NCBI RefSeq assembly: GCF_025629245.1 | Contig: NZ_JANZXN010000058.1 | Span: forward strand, 1 to 56,828 | DNA from: Natronobiforma cellulositropha | Lineage (GTDB): Archaea > Halobacteriota > Halobacteria > Halobacteriales > Natrialbaceae | Length of the DNA stretch: 56,828 nucleotides | Reading direction: 5' to 3' | Part shown: piece after piece, positions 8,523 to 16,416 of the stretch | How positions within the stretch are numbered: the stretch's first letter is position 1 | Layout: each line of letters opens with the position of its first letter | Program-made: the position numbers and the translations under genes | Notes under the pieces: model-generated | Database searches by the model: none | The model's input: only the letters and a program-made list of their open reading frames with translations | What the model was told of the DNA's origin: nothing

Positions 8523-8903
8523 ATGGGACCACCGAACCACGAACGTCGACGGTACGGCCGACACGACTCGAGCGGGGGCGAGGAGTACGGCGACAGCACG
8601 GAGGTGGTGACGGCGGCCGAGGCTGCAGGCGACGGCCCGGCCGACCGAGGTCGTGAGTCCGACAGCCGACGGCCCGAGTCCGATAGCCGCCGGGGCGAAC
8701 CGGCCGAGAGGGGGGCGAGCCGGCTCCGACGCACCGGGCGGTTCGTCCGACGAGTCGCCACCGACCTGGTCGCGGTCGGGCTGTGGGTCGCCGTCCTCAC
8801 CTGGCTCTTCCTCGCGAGGACGTGGCCGCGAGCGCTGTTCTACGTGCTCTTGCTCGTCGGCATTCTCGTCTACGTCCGGTGGACGGCGTCTAGGCGAGCG
8901 TAG
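8523..8903 (+). CDS. Small membrane protein with disordered N-terminus
   Basis: The protein has 126 residues. The first 70 or so are rich in Arg, Glu, Ser and Gly, with repeated ESDSRR-type segments. Two membrane helices follow (about residues 83-99 and 102-118), separated by a short ARTWPRA loop. I chose the ATG at 8523, six bases after the protease stop, rather than the longer frame from 8445, which would overlap the protease. Close spacing suggests co-transcription with the protease. The end overlaps the convergent phosphatase gene by 14 bases. The function is unknown. Confidence 0.6.
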   Translation: MGPPNHERRRYGRHDSSGGEEYGDSTEVVTAAEAAGDGPADRGRESDSRRPESDSRRGEPAERGASRLRRTGRFVRRVATDLVAVGLWVAVLTWLFLARTWPRALFYVLLLVGILVYVRWTASRRA

Positions 8904-9780
8904 ACTCGACCTCGTCGATCAACTCGTCGGTGCCGACGTAGACCGGCGTCCGCTGGTGGAGTTCGGTTGGCTCGACTGCGAGCAACGAGCGCTCGCCGTC
9001 GGTACTCGCGCCGCCTGCACGTTCGATCACGTAGCCGATCGGATTCGCCTCGAACTGGACGCGGAGCTTTCCTTCGGGTCTCGAGCGCAGGCCGGGGTAG
9101 GCGAACAGGCCGCCGTAGGTGAGAACCTGGTTGACGTCGGCGACCATCGCGCCGCCGTAGCGGCGCTTGAGCCGGGATTCGACGTCACGGACGACGGCGC
9201 GAACGTCCGCAGGCCAGTCGGGGACGCGCCCGCCGACGCCGTAGACGGTCGGCTCTGCGGGGAGACGGACGTCTTCGCGGAGCAGTCGCGCCCCACCGTC
9301 GACGAGTTCGTACTCGGAGACGCCCGACTCGGTGGCGAGCACCATCGTCGTCACGGGTCCGTAACAGACGTAGGCGGCGGCGACCAGGTCGCGCCCTCGA
9401 GCGGGCAGCGGGGCGTCGTAGACGCCGACGACCGTTCCGACGGGATTGTTCGAAGCGAGGTTCGACGAGCCGTCGAGCGGGTCGACGGCGACCGAGAGAC
9501 CGCGCGCGTCCGAACCGCCGCCACAGGAGACGACGTCGCCGCGTTCTTCGCTGGCGTACTCGCCGACGCCGTCGATCGCCGTCAGCCGCCTCTCGAGGAG
9601 GTCGTCGGCCCAGACGTCGGCCTCGAGCTGGTGCTCGCCACTCGGGTTCTCCTCGTCGGCGCGGCCACGCCGACCGACGAGTCCTGAGCGGATCGTGACG
9701 GCACTCGCACAGACCGCCTCGACGATCGCATCCAGCGGGTGCTCGAGACCGCCGTCGAACGCTCGCATCGCTCCGCTCAT
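8890..9780 (-). CDS. fbp: Class I fructose-1,6-bisphosphatase
   Basis: This 296-residue protein removes the 1-phosphate of fructose 1,6-bisphosphate in gluconeogenesis. The metal and phosphate sites are seen as the EYASEE segment and [11 protein letters not shown] at about residues 97-107, and the C-terminal [21 protein letters not shown] is typical of the FBPase I/IMPase superfamily. The start codon overlaps the stop of the aldolase gene (ATGA type), so the two successive gluconeogenic enzymes are translationally coupled. An inositol-monophosphatase-like activity cannot be excluded, but the length and the operon favour FBPase. Confidence 0.9.
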   Translation of the reverse strand: MSGAMRAFDGGLEHPLDAIVEAVCASAVTIRSGLVGRRGRADEENPSGEHQLEADVWADDLLERRLTAIDGVGEYASEERGDVVSCGGGSDARGLSVAVDPLDGSSNLASNNPVGTVVGVYDAPLPARGRDLVAAAYVCYGPVTTMVLATESGVSEYELVDGGARLLREDVRLPAEPTVYGVGGRVPDWPADVRAVVRDVESRLKRRYGGAMVADVNQVLTYGGLFAYPGLRSRPEGKLRVQFEANPIGYVIERAGGASTDGERSLLAVEPTELHQRTPVYVGTDELIDEVESTLA

Positions 9781-10610
9781 CCCTCGACCGGGGCGTCGGG
9801 ACGGTCGTCAGCGGCCGTACTCGCCGTCTCGAGTGCGGTCGCCGCGGGCTGTTCGTCGTAGATGACCGACTCGAGGGCGTCGAGGATGTGCCCCGGGTCG
9901 TCGCGCTGCCAGACGTTTCGGCCGACGGCGAGCCCGCAACAGCCTGCACGGGTCGCCGATTCGACCGTCGAGAGGAACGCCTCGTCGCCCTGTTTCGAGC
10001 CGCCGCTCATGACGACCTTCATGTCGCCTGCGGCCCGGCAGGCGTGGGCCATCGCCTCGGGAGAGCCGGGATATTTCACCTTCGCGATGTCCGCGCCGAG
10101 TTCGAGGGCGATGCGGGTGGCGTAGGCGATCGTTCCCGGCTTGGTGTCGTTCTTGAGTCCCTGCCCGCGCGGGTAGGACCACAGGACGACGGGAATGTCG
10201 TACTCGCGGGCTCGCTCCTGGACCTCGCGGAACTCCTCGAACATCTCGACTTCGTGGTTCGACCCGCTGTAGATCGTGAAGCCGACGGCGTCGGCACCGA
10301 GTTCGACGGCGTAGTCGACCGAGCAGTTGACCGGACTGTCGGGTTCGCCCATCCAGAGGTTCGAGGTGCCGTTGAGTTTGACGAGTAAGTTGACCTCGTC
10401 TTCGTAACTCGGGTAGTAGCCCTCGGCGATCCCCTTCTGGACGGCCATCGCGGTGACGGCGTCGTGCGTCGCCGTCTCGAAGACGGTCGCCGGGTCGAGA
10501 CGCTCCGGGACCGACTCGAAGTCGACCGGACCGTGTTCTAAGCCGTGGTCCATGGCGAGAATCACTGCCTTGCCGTCGCGGACGATCGGGGAGTCGTCGA
10601 TTGGAAGCAT
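9777..10610 (-). CDS. fba: Class I fructose-bisphosphate aldolase (archaeal DhnA type)
   Basis: This 277-residue archaeal class I aldolase reversibly joins glyceraldehyde 3-phosphate and dihydroxyacetone phosphate. The N-terminal [13 protein letters not shown] and the [10 protein letters not shown] strand (Schiff-base Lys at about 177-179) are characteristic, as is the phosphate-binding MSGGSKQG and [10 protein letters not shown] at the end of the barrel. It is the first gene of a two-gene unit with fbp. A purine-rich GGAGGG lies shortly before the ATG on the coding strand, and a TATA-like element lies about 30 bases upstream. Haloarchaea commonly regulate such genes by sugar-responsive TrmB-type factors; see the upstream site. 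Confidence 0.93.
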   Translation of the reverse strand: MLPIDDSPIVRDGKAVILAMDHGLEHGPVDFESVPERLDPATVFETATHDAVTAMAVQKGIAEGYYPSYEDEVNLLVKLNGTSNLWMGEPDSPVNCSVDYAVELGADAVGFTIYSGSNHEVEMFEEFREVQERAREYDIPVVLWSYPRGQGLKNDTKPGTIAYATRIALELGADIAKVKYPGSPEAMAHACRAAGDMKVVMSGGSKQGDEAFLSTVESATRAGCCGLAVGRNVWQRDDPGHILDALESVIYDEQPAATALETASTAADDRPDAPVEG

Positions 10611-10632
10611 CCGGTCGACCCTCCAACAGCGG

Positions 10633-10684
10633 GCTACTTATTTGTGCCGTTCCTACCAGATGAACAATACTTCCTCGAGTAGTA
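10633..10684 (-). promoter_or_regulatory. Aldolase promoter with inverted-repeat site
   Basis: On the coding strand a TATA-like AAATAAGTAGC (10633-10643) precedes the fba ATG by about 30 bases. Some 30-40 bases further upstream is a dyad, TACT-N9-AGTA on the minus strand (10668-10684). The TrmB motif known from Halobacterium is TACT-N7/8-GAGTA, which this only approximates. An activator site upstream of the TATA box would fit gluconeogenic control; that is inference. Confidence 0.4.
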
Positions 10685-10772
10685 AATCCCTCGATCTGGT
10701 GGGCACAACAGTCCGTTTCTCTCGTGTGACTGGATTCTGAAACCGAGTACGTATTATATTTTAGAGCGCTCG

Positions 10773-11339
10773 TCAGTCGCCCACGAGTTCTCTCGCGTTG
10801 TGCCGCCAGGTCCGCACGTGGAGGACGTTCAACTCGAGGACGGCGGCGACCTCTCCGGCGTGGACCGTCGCGAGTCGCTCGGCGGAGTTGATGCCCGCCT
10901 CGCGGAGGCGTTCGGCGTTCTCGGGGCTGACGCCCGTCACGGCCGTCAGCGGCGTCGGCCGGGGCCAGGGCCGTTCGACAGTCTCCTCGCGTTCGGTCTC
11001 GGTCGCACGCGTACGGGCGCTCTCGAACGCCTGCCAGTCCTCGTCGGCGCTGGCGGCGACCCACGCGCGTTCGGCCTCGCCCAACCCCCGGACCTCGCTC
11101 GAGCGCCGGTCTAAGTCGCCGTCGGTCTCGAACGACCACGGGAGCGAGAACCGACGGCGGAGCGCGTCCGCAACCGCGTCGTCGACACCGGCGTCGAGCA
11201 ACATCCGGTAGGAGGTGCGTTTGGCGGCGACGGCCGTCGGATCGACGCACGCCTCCTCGAGCGCCTCGCGTTCGCGCTCGTCGATCCTGGCACCCGACCC
11301 TGTTTCTTCGACGACATCTTCCTTGCTCACACCACTCAC
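10773..11339 (-). CDS. Helix-hairpin-helix domain protein of unknown function
   Basis: The protein has 188 residues. The C-terminal 60 (PLTAVTGVSPENAERLREAGINSAERLA) form a helix-hairpin-helix/SAM-like motif of the kind found in Rad51 or DNA ligase tails. The middle part (FSLPWSFETDGDLDRRSSEVRGLGEAERAWV) is an alpha-helical region I do not recognise. GTG start codons are available at 11339 and 11330; the second gives the commoner-looking MSKEDVV. A DNA- or protein-binding role is plausible for the motif. The gene stands alone, with a 7-bp inverted repeat directly upstream. Confidence 0.65.
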   Translation of the reverse strand: MSGVSKEDVVEETGSGARIDEREREALEEACVDPTAVAAKRTSYRMLLDAGVDDAVADALRRRFSLPWSFETDGDLDRRSSEVRGLGEAERAWVAASADEDWQAFESARTRATETEREETVERPWPRPTPLTAVTGVSPENAERLREAGINSAERLATVHAGEVAAVLELNVLHVRTWRHNARELVGD

Positions 11340-11340
11340 C

Positions 11341-11362
11341 GAGTTAGTTGTACCTCTAACTC
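11341..11362. repeat. Inverted repeat upstream of the helix-hairpin-helix gene
   Basis: GAGTTAG (11341-11347) and CTAACTC (11356-11362) form a perfect 7-bp dyad with an 8-base centre. It ends two bases before the GTG start of the minus-strand gene. It could be an operator or a leader hairpin. Confidence 0.35.
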
Positions 11363-11572
11363 CGCCGTCTTGAACGTTCCCCCTCGAGAGACTGTCGGTG
11401 ACGACGGCTACCCGCTCGCGTCCGACCCGAGTCGCCCCTCGAGAGAACCGACGACGAGGGTGCTTGCGCGTCCGCCCACCTCGCCAGCGTGGGCCGGTTG
11501 ACCGACGGGGTGTCAGACCACCACATACAGCACGGCCCTACACTTACCACGACTCCTGACGAACCCCTGGCT

Positions 11573-12439
11573 ATGAGCACACTCCGTACCGGCGCGGACG
11601 TGACGCGCGTCGGCGTCGTCGGCGCGGGCACCATGGGCGCGGGCATCGCACAGGTCGCCGCCACGGCCGGCTTCGAGGTAACCGTCCACGACGTCGAGGA
11701 GGCGTTCCTCGAGCGCGGCTTCGAGACGATCGACGACAGCCTCGAGCGATTGGCCGCACGCGACCGACTCGAGGTGACCCCCGACGAGGTCCGGGACCGA
11801 CTCGAGGGGACGACCGACCTCGCGGACCTGGCCGACTGCGACCTGGTGGTCGAGGCGGTGGTCGAGGACCTCTCGGTCAAACGCGAGGTGTTCGAGCGCC
11901 TCGACGGACTCGTCGGCGCGGACGTCCTCCTCGGGACGAACACGAGCACGCTCTCGATCACCTCGATTGCGGCGGCGACGGAGACGCCCGAACGCGTCGT
12001 CGGTGTCCACTTCATGAACCCCGTCCCGCTCATGGAGGGCGTCGAACTCGTCGTCGGCGAACACACGAGCGAGGCGGCGGTGCGCGGGGCCGACGCGTTC
12101 GCGGAGGCGCTCGGCAAGACGACCTGGGAGAGCGACGACAAGCCGGGCTTCGTCACGAACCGCATCCTCATGCCCTGGCTCAACGAGGGCATCCGCGCCT
12201 ACGACGAGGGCGTGGCGAGTCGCGAGGACATCGACCGCGGGATGGAACTCGGGACCAACGTCCCGATGGGACCGCTCAGGCTGGCCGATCACATCGGTCT
12301 CGACGTCTGTCTCCACGCCTCGGAGACGCTGGCGCGTGAACTCGGCGACCGCTACACCCCCGCCTACTTGCTCCGGCGGAAAGTCGAGGCGGGCGACCTC
12401 GGCGTCAAGAGCGGCGCGGGCTTCTACGAGTACGACTGA
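11573..12439 (+). CDS. 3-hydroxyacyl-CoA dehydrogenase (NAD+)
   Basis: This 288-residue single-function enzyme oxidises 3-hydroxyacyl-CoA in fatty acid or short-chain acyl-CoA metabolism. The Rossmann fold begins VGVVGAGTMGAGIAQVAATAG. The catalytic region is seen as LLGTNTSTLSI, VGVHFMNPVPLMEGVE (catalytic His) and DKPGFVTNRI. The C-terminal helical domain ends in LGVKSGAGFYEYD, as in the family. I chose the ATG at 11573 because the Rossmann fold follows shortly after it. The length, about 288 residues, matches stand-alone archaeal and bacterial forms. The gene is followed by menB with about 75 bases between them. Confidence 0.92.
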   Translation: MSTLRTGADVTRVGVVGAGTMGAGIAQVAATAGFEVTVHDVEEAFLERGFETIDDSLERLAARDRLEVTPDEVRDRLEGTTDLADLADCDLVVEAVVEDLSVKREVFERLDGLVGADVLLGTNTSTLSITSIAAATETPERVVGVHFMNPVPLMEGVELVVGEHTSEAAVRGADAFAEALGKTTWESDDKPGFVTNRILMPWLNEGIRAYDEGVASREDIDRGMELGTNVPMGPLRLADHIGLDVCLHASETLARELGDRYTPAYLLRRKVEAGDLGVKSGAGFYEYD

Positions 12440-12513
12440 GCGGACTCGAGCGACACCAACGGGACCACTCCGTCACGGGAACCTATTTGACGCCGACACA
12501 CCGACCTCGAGAC

Positions 12514-13401
12514 ATGGTCTCTGAGCTGTTCGACGAGACGCGCTGGGAACCGGTCGACGGTTTCGACGCCGAAGACGTCACCTACCACCGGGCGGTCGAC
12601 TCCGGCACCGTCCGCATCGCCTTCGACCGCCCCGCCGTCCGCAACGCCTTCCGGCCCCGGACGGTCGACGAACTGTACGACGCGCTCGCCCACGCCAAGC
12701 GCCAGACCGACGTCGGCTGTGTGCTCCTGACGGGCAACGGCCCATCACCCAAAGACGGCGGCTGGGCGTTCTGCTCCGGCGGCGATCAGACGATCCGCGG
12801 CGACGACGGCTACGAGTACGACGGCGACGAGGCGAACGCCTCGGAGGCGGGCCGCCTCCACATTCTCGAGGTCCAGCGCCTCATCCGTCACATTCCGAAG
12901 GTCGTCGTCTGCGTCGTCCCCGGCTGGGCCGTCGGCGGCGGCCACTCGCTGCACGTCGTCTGTGACCTCACCCTCGCGAGCGAAGCGCACGCGAAATTCC
13001 TCCAGACCGACCCCGACGTCGCGAGCTACGACGCGGGCTTCGGCTCGGCCTACCTCGCCCGCCAGATCGGCCAGAAGAAGGCTCGAGAGGTGTTCTTCCT
13101 CGGGAAGACCTACAGCGCGAAGGACGCCGCCGAGATGGGGATGGTCAACGAAGTCGTCCCGCACGAGGAGTTAGAGGAGACGGCCCTCGAGTGGGGCGAG
13201 CGGATCAACTCGAAGAGTCCGACGGCGATGCGGATGCTGAAGTACGGCTTCAACATGGCCGACGACGGCTTCGTCGGCCAGCAGGTGTTCGCGGGCGAGG
13301 CGACCCGTCTGGGCTACATGACCGACGAGGCCAGAGAGGGCAGAGACGCCTTCGTCGAGAAGCGCGACCCGGACTTCTCCGAGTACCCCTGGCACTACTG
13401 A
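12514..13401 (+). CDS. menB: 1,4-dihydroxy-2-naphthoyl-CoA synthase
   Basis: This 295-residue crotonase-fold enzyme cyclises o-succinylbenzoyl-CoA to dihydroxynaphthoyl-CoA in menaquinone synthesis. MenB-specific features are FCSGGDQTIRG, the GWAVGGGHSLHVVCDLTLAS oxyanion-hole region, a Tyr-Asp-Ala-Gly-Phe-Gly substrate loop (SYDAGFGSAYLAR) and the terminal FSEYPWHY. The start at ATG 12514 leaves a short N-terminal extension, and a TATA-like CCTATTTGAC lies about 30 bases upstream, so the message may be nearly leaderless. It belongs with menA, menC and menE downstream but is separated from them by a toxin-antitoxin pair. Confidence 0.93.
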   Translation: MVSELFDETRWEPVDGFDAEDVTYHRAVDSGTVRIAFDRPAVRNAFRPRTVDELYDALAHAKRQTDVGCVLLTGNGPSPKDGGWAFCSGGDQTIRGDDGYEYDGDEANASEAGRLHILEVQRLIRHIPKVVVCVVPGWAVGGGHSLHVVCDLTLASEAHAKFLQTDPDVASYDAGFGSAYLARQIGQKKAREVFFLGKTYSAKDAAEMGMVNEVVPHEELEETALEWGERINSKSPTAMRMLKYGFNMADDGFVGQQVFAGEATRLGYMTDEAREGRDAFVEKRDPDFSEYPWHY

Positions 13402-13504
13402 CGCGACGAGCGGGGGACACGTCGGGCGAGCCATAGCCCGCGGCGTATCGAGGACACGGAGGGTGCGTCGTACGTGCAGACACTGTATGCTACCTCACAC
13501 ATTT

Positions 13505-13580
13505 CGTACACCATAGACCATACGTTGCATACATCATACACTGTGCATTACGTACACCATACACCGTACAATTATACCGC
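13505..13580 (+). promoter_or_regulatory. AT-rich promoter with direct repeats upstream of the toxin-antitoxin pair
   Basis: The 11-base sequence CGTACACCATA occurs twice in direct orientation (13505-13515 and 13551-13561), with further related TACACxxTAC-like pieces between. A TATA-like CAATTATACC follows at about 13569-13578. The position directly before an HTH antitoxin gene is what one expects of an autoregulatory operator. Confidence 0.5.
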
Positions 13581-13611
13581 GTGAGGTGGTATCTCCAGCG
13601 AGGTGACCAGG

Positions 13612-13959
13612 ATGCCGATCAGTATCGACTCGTTCGACGAATACGACGCACCGGAACAGAGCGGAACGAACGCCGAGAAGATCGTTCGGTTTCTCGCCGA
13701 AAACCAAGACAAAGCGTTCAAGGCGACCGAAATCGCCGCCGCAACTGGCGTCAACGAGAACTCGGTACCGCCGGTTCTCACCCGGCTTCGGTCGCGCAAT
13801 CTCGTCCGACACAAAGAGCCATACTGGGCGATCGGCGATCCAGCGCACGTTCGAGAGGCGTTCGCTCTGCAGTCGACGACGGCGGTTCTCGACGAGCGTC
13901 TCGGAGACGAAGACCGTGCGCAGTGGCTCGAGGCAGGGGCGGAGAGCACGGACCAGTGA
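13612..13959 (+). CDS. Winged-helix antitoxin-like protein
   Basis: This 115-residue protein has one winged helix-turn-helix (NAEKIVRFLAENQDKAFKATEIAAATGVNENSVPPVLTRL, about residues 21-60) with a basic wing (RSRNLVRHKEPYWAIG). The purine-rich GAGGTGA just upstream favours ATG 13612 over GTG 13603. Its stop overlaps the GTG of a PemK/MazF-like gene, the usual antitoxin-toxin order. It should bind the toxin and repress its own promoter at the direct repeats upstream; this is inference from gene order and fold. The pair splits the menaquinone block and looks like an insertion. Confidence 0.7.
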   Translation: MPISIDSFDEYDAPEQSGTNAEKIVRFLAENQDKAFKATEIAAATGVNENSVPPVLTRLRSRNLVRHKEPYWAIGDPAHVREAFALQSTTAVLDERLGDEDRAQWLEAGAESTDQ

Positions 13960-14309
13960 CGGAGCCAGTCCCACTGTTCGACGAACTCGAGCGGGGCCAC
14001 GTCGTGCTGGCGTCGGACCCGTTCAAGGCTGCTGACGAGGCGACGCGGCCGTGGCTCGTCGTCAACAACGAGCACCATCCATTCGACGGCGAACAGTACA
14101 TCGTGATGGGGCTGACGACGCAGACGTGGTACGAACACCGCATCCCACTCGAGGAGGACGATTATTGCCACCGTCGAGCCCCGAGAACGAGTTCGATCGT
14201 CCCGCACGCACTCGCCTCACTTCACCCCGACTTCGTCACCGACTACGTCTGTCGCATTCGAACCGAACCGATCGATGCGGCCGTCGAGGTACTCCTCGAC
14301 TACCTGTGA
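13956..14309 (+). CDS. PemK/MazF-like toxin
   Basis: The protein has 117 residues starting at a GTG that overlaps the antitoxin stop. The order of elements resembles the PemK/MazF barrel: an N-terminal RGHVVLASDPF strand, RPWLVVNNEHHPFDGEQYIVMGLTT in the core, and the SSIVPHALASL segment near the middle. Family members are ribosome-independent mRNA endoribonucleases. A conserved Arg (RP) in the first strand region and the TT motif are present. The ORF is compact and complete, so the toxin may be active. Target specificity cannot be read. Confidence 0.65.
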   Translation: MTEPVPLFDELERGHVVLASDPFKAADEATRPWLVVNNEHHPFDGEQYIVMGLTTQTWYEHRIPLEEDDYCHRRAPRTSSIVPHALASLHPDFVTDYVCRIRTEPIDAAVEVLLDYL

Positions 14310-14344
14310 GTCGGCCACGCCCGAGATGCCAACGTTAACACTCT

Positions 14345-14363
14345 CTCGAGTGGGACACTCGAG
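14345..14363 (+). repeat. Perfect hairpin directly before menA
   Basis: CTCGAGTG (14345-14352) and CACTCGAG (14356-14363) form a perfect 8-bp stem with a 3-base loop, ending two bases before the menA ATG. It could be an operator or a leader stem. CTCGAG is frequent in this genome, which weakens the case. Confidence 0.35.
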
Positions 14364-14365
14364 CA

Positions 14366-15304
14366 ATGAGTACCAGCACGGTCGAGGTCTCCCAGGCGAG
14401 GGCGTGGGTGATGGCCGCCCGTCCGCAGACGCTGCCCGCAGCGGCCGCGCCGGTCGTCGTCGGGACGGCGCTCGCGTTCTCCGAGGGGGTGTTCGCGCCG
14501 CTGCCAGCGCTGATGGCGTTCGTGGGAGCGGCGCTGATCCAGGTGGGGACGAACTTCGCGAACGACTACTACGACGCGAAGAAGGGCGCGGACACCGACG
14601 ACCGCGAGGGATTCACCCGGGTCACCCAGGCGGGGATCATCGCGCCCGAGCGCGTCAAGCGCGCGACGGTGGTGACCTTTGGACTCGCCATCGTCTCGGG
14701 CACCTATCTCGTCTACGTCGGCGGGCTGCCCATCCTGGTGATCGGTCTGGTGAGCGTGCTGTGCGGGTGGGCTTACACCGGCGGACCCTACCCGCTGGGC
14801 TACCACGGTCTGGGTGATCTCTTCGTCTTCGTCTTCTTCGGCATCGTCGCCGTGATGGGCACCTTCTACGTCCAGGCGGCCGCACAGGTCGAGCCGCTCA
14901 CGACGACGATTCCGCCGGGAACGGTCACCCCCGAGGCGTTCGTCGCGAGCCTCCCCATCGCCGCGCTGGCGACGGCTATCCTCGTCGTGAACAACGTCCG
15001 CGACCGCGAGACCGACGCCGAGACGGGCAAACGCACCCTCGCGGTGCGACTCGGCTACCGCGCGAGCAGGCTCGAGTTCCTGACCTTACTCACACTGGCC
15101 TACGCGGTGCCGCCCTGGTTCCTGCTGGTCTGGGACTTCTCCCCCACAGTTCTCCTCCCGCTGCTCACCCTGCCCTACGCGGCGCTCGTCGCGAAGACCG
15201 TCCTGACGCGGACCGACGGCGAGGCGCTCAACCCCGCGCTCGAGCAGACCGGAAAGCTGCTGGCGGCCTACGCGCTCGCCTTCGCGCTCGGGGTGGTGCT
15301 CTGA
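14366..15304 (+). CDS. menA: 1,4-dihydroxy-2-naphthoate polyprenyltransferase
   Basis: This 312-residue UbiA-superfamily membrane prenyltransferase attaches the isoprenoid tail during menaquinone synthesis. Both Asp-rich prenyl-diphosphate sites are visible: [18 protein letters not shown] at about residues 63-80 and [15 protein letters not shown] at about 209-223. Eight or nine hydrophobic segments surround them. It overlaps menC (ATG within TGA), beginning a coupled menA-menC-menE unit. UbiA relatives can prenylate other aromatics, but the operon fixes the assignment. Confidence 0.92.
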   Translation: MSTSTVEVSQARAWVMAARPQTLPAAAAPVVVGTALAFSEGVFAPLPALMAFVGAALIQVGTNFANDYYDAKKGADTDDREGFTRVTQAGIIAPERVKRATVVTFGLAIVSGTYLVYVGGLPILVIGLVSVLCGWAYTGGPYPLGYHGLGDLFVFVFFGIVAVMGTFYVQAAAQVEPLTTTIPPGTVTPEAFVASLPIAALATAILVVNNVRDRETDAETGKRTLAVRLGYRASRLEFLTLLTLAYAVPPWFLLVWDFSPTVLLPLLTLPYAALVAKTVLTRTDGEALNPALEQTGKLLAAYALAFALGVVL

Positions 15305-16416
15305 TGGGCCGTGACCACGACTGTCACCCGGAACGCGAGGAGATGGACGCGCCGCTCGAGGTCGCCTATCGGCGCTTCTCGCTCCCGCTCCGCCAGCCAC
15401 TCGAGACGGCCCACGGGACGATCGACTCGCGAGAGGGGTTTCTCGTCCGCATCACGGACGGGACGGCGGTCGGCTACGGCGAGGCGACGCCGCTTCCCGG
15501 CTGGACGGAGTCGCTCGAGGCGTGTGAACGCGCACTCGAGCGCGCGGAGCGAGCACTCGCCGACGTAGACGACGGGGCGACCCGCGAGGACGGCGTCCGC
15601 GCGCTGGTCGAGGCGGTCGACGAGACCTCGGCCGCCCGGTGTGGTCTCTCGCTCGCGATTCTCGACCTCGAGGCGGTTCGGTCCTCGTGGCCGCTGTACC
15701 AACAACTCGGCGCGGACGAACGCGTCGCACGGGTCCCCGCGAACGCGACCGTCGGGGATGGCTCGCCCGAAGAGACGGCTGCCGCGGCGACGGCCGCGGT
15801 CGGCCGTGGGTTCTCCGTCTGTAAGCTCAAAGCGGGCGTCCGCAGCGTCGAGGCGGACCTCGAGCGGGTCCGAGCGGTCCGAACCGCCGTCGGCCCGGAC
15901 GTGGAGGTACGCGTCGACGCCAACGGCGCGTGGACGTACGAGGAGGCCGAACGCGCCGTCGAGGGATTCGCCGAGGCTGACGTCTCGGTCGTCGAACAGC
16001 CGCTTCCCGCGGAGGCGCTCGAGGGTCACGCCGAGTTGCGCGGGCGCGGCGTCGCCATCGCGCTCGACGAGGGGGTGCTCTCACACGGCATCGACGCGAT
16101 CTGTAACGCCCAGTGTGCCGACGCCGTCGTCGTGAAGCCGATGGCACTCGGCGGGATCGACGTCGGTCTCGAACTCGCGATGTGGGCGCGCGAACTCGGT
16201 GTCGAACCGATCGTGACGACGACCATCGACGGCGTCGTCGCCCGGACGGGGACGGTCCACCTCGCGGCGGCGATTCCCGAGGTCACCGCCTGTGGCATCG
16301 CGACCGCCGACCTGCTGGCCTCGGACCTCGGCCGCGACCCCGTCCCGTTCGAACGCGGTGCGGCGGTCGTCCCCCAGACCAAAGGCAGCGGCGTCTCGGG
16401 AGTGTGGGAGGCGTGA
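15304..16416 (+). CDS. menC: o-Succinylbenzoate synthase
   Basis: This 370-residue enolase-superfamily enzyme dehydrates SHCHC to o-succinylbenzoate. The catalytic and metal residues are seen in order: the Lys-x-Lys strand FSVCKLKAGV at about residues 176-180, Asp in VRVDANGAW, Glu in SVVEQPLP, Asp in IALDEGV, and a Lys in VVVKPMALGG. The ATG at 15304 overlaps the menA stop; an ATG at 15343 would remove 13 weakly conserved residues and may be the real start. It is coupled to menE by overlap. The related dipeptide epimerases share the fold, but the context supports MenC. Confidence 0.9.
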   Translation: MGRDHDCHPEREEMDAPLEVAYRRFSLPLRQPLETAHGTIDSREGFLVRITDGTAVGYGEATPLPGWTESLEACERALERAERALADVDDGATREDGVRALVEAVDETSAARCGLSLAILDLEAVRSSWPLYQQLGADERVARVPANATVGDGSPEETAAAATAAVGRGFSVCKLKAGVRSVEADLERVRAVRTAVGPDVEVRVDANGAWTYEEAERAVEGFAEADVSVVEQPLPAEALEGHAELRGRGVAIALDEGVLSHGIDAICNAQCADAVVVKPMALGGIDVGLELAMWARELGVEPIVTTTIDGVVARTGTVHLAAAIPEVTACGIATADLLASDLGRDPVPFERGAAVVPQTKGSGVSGVWEA

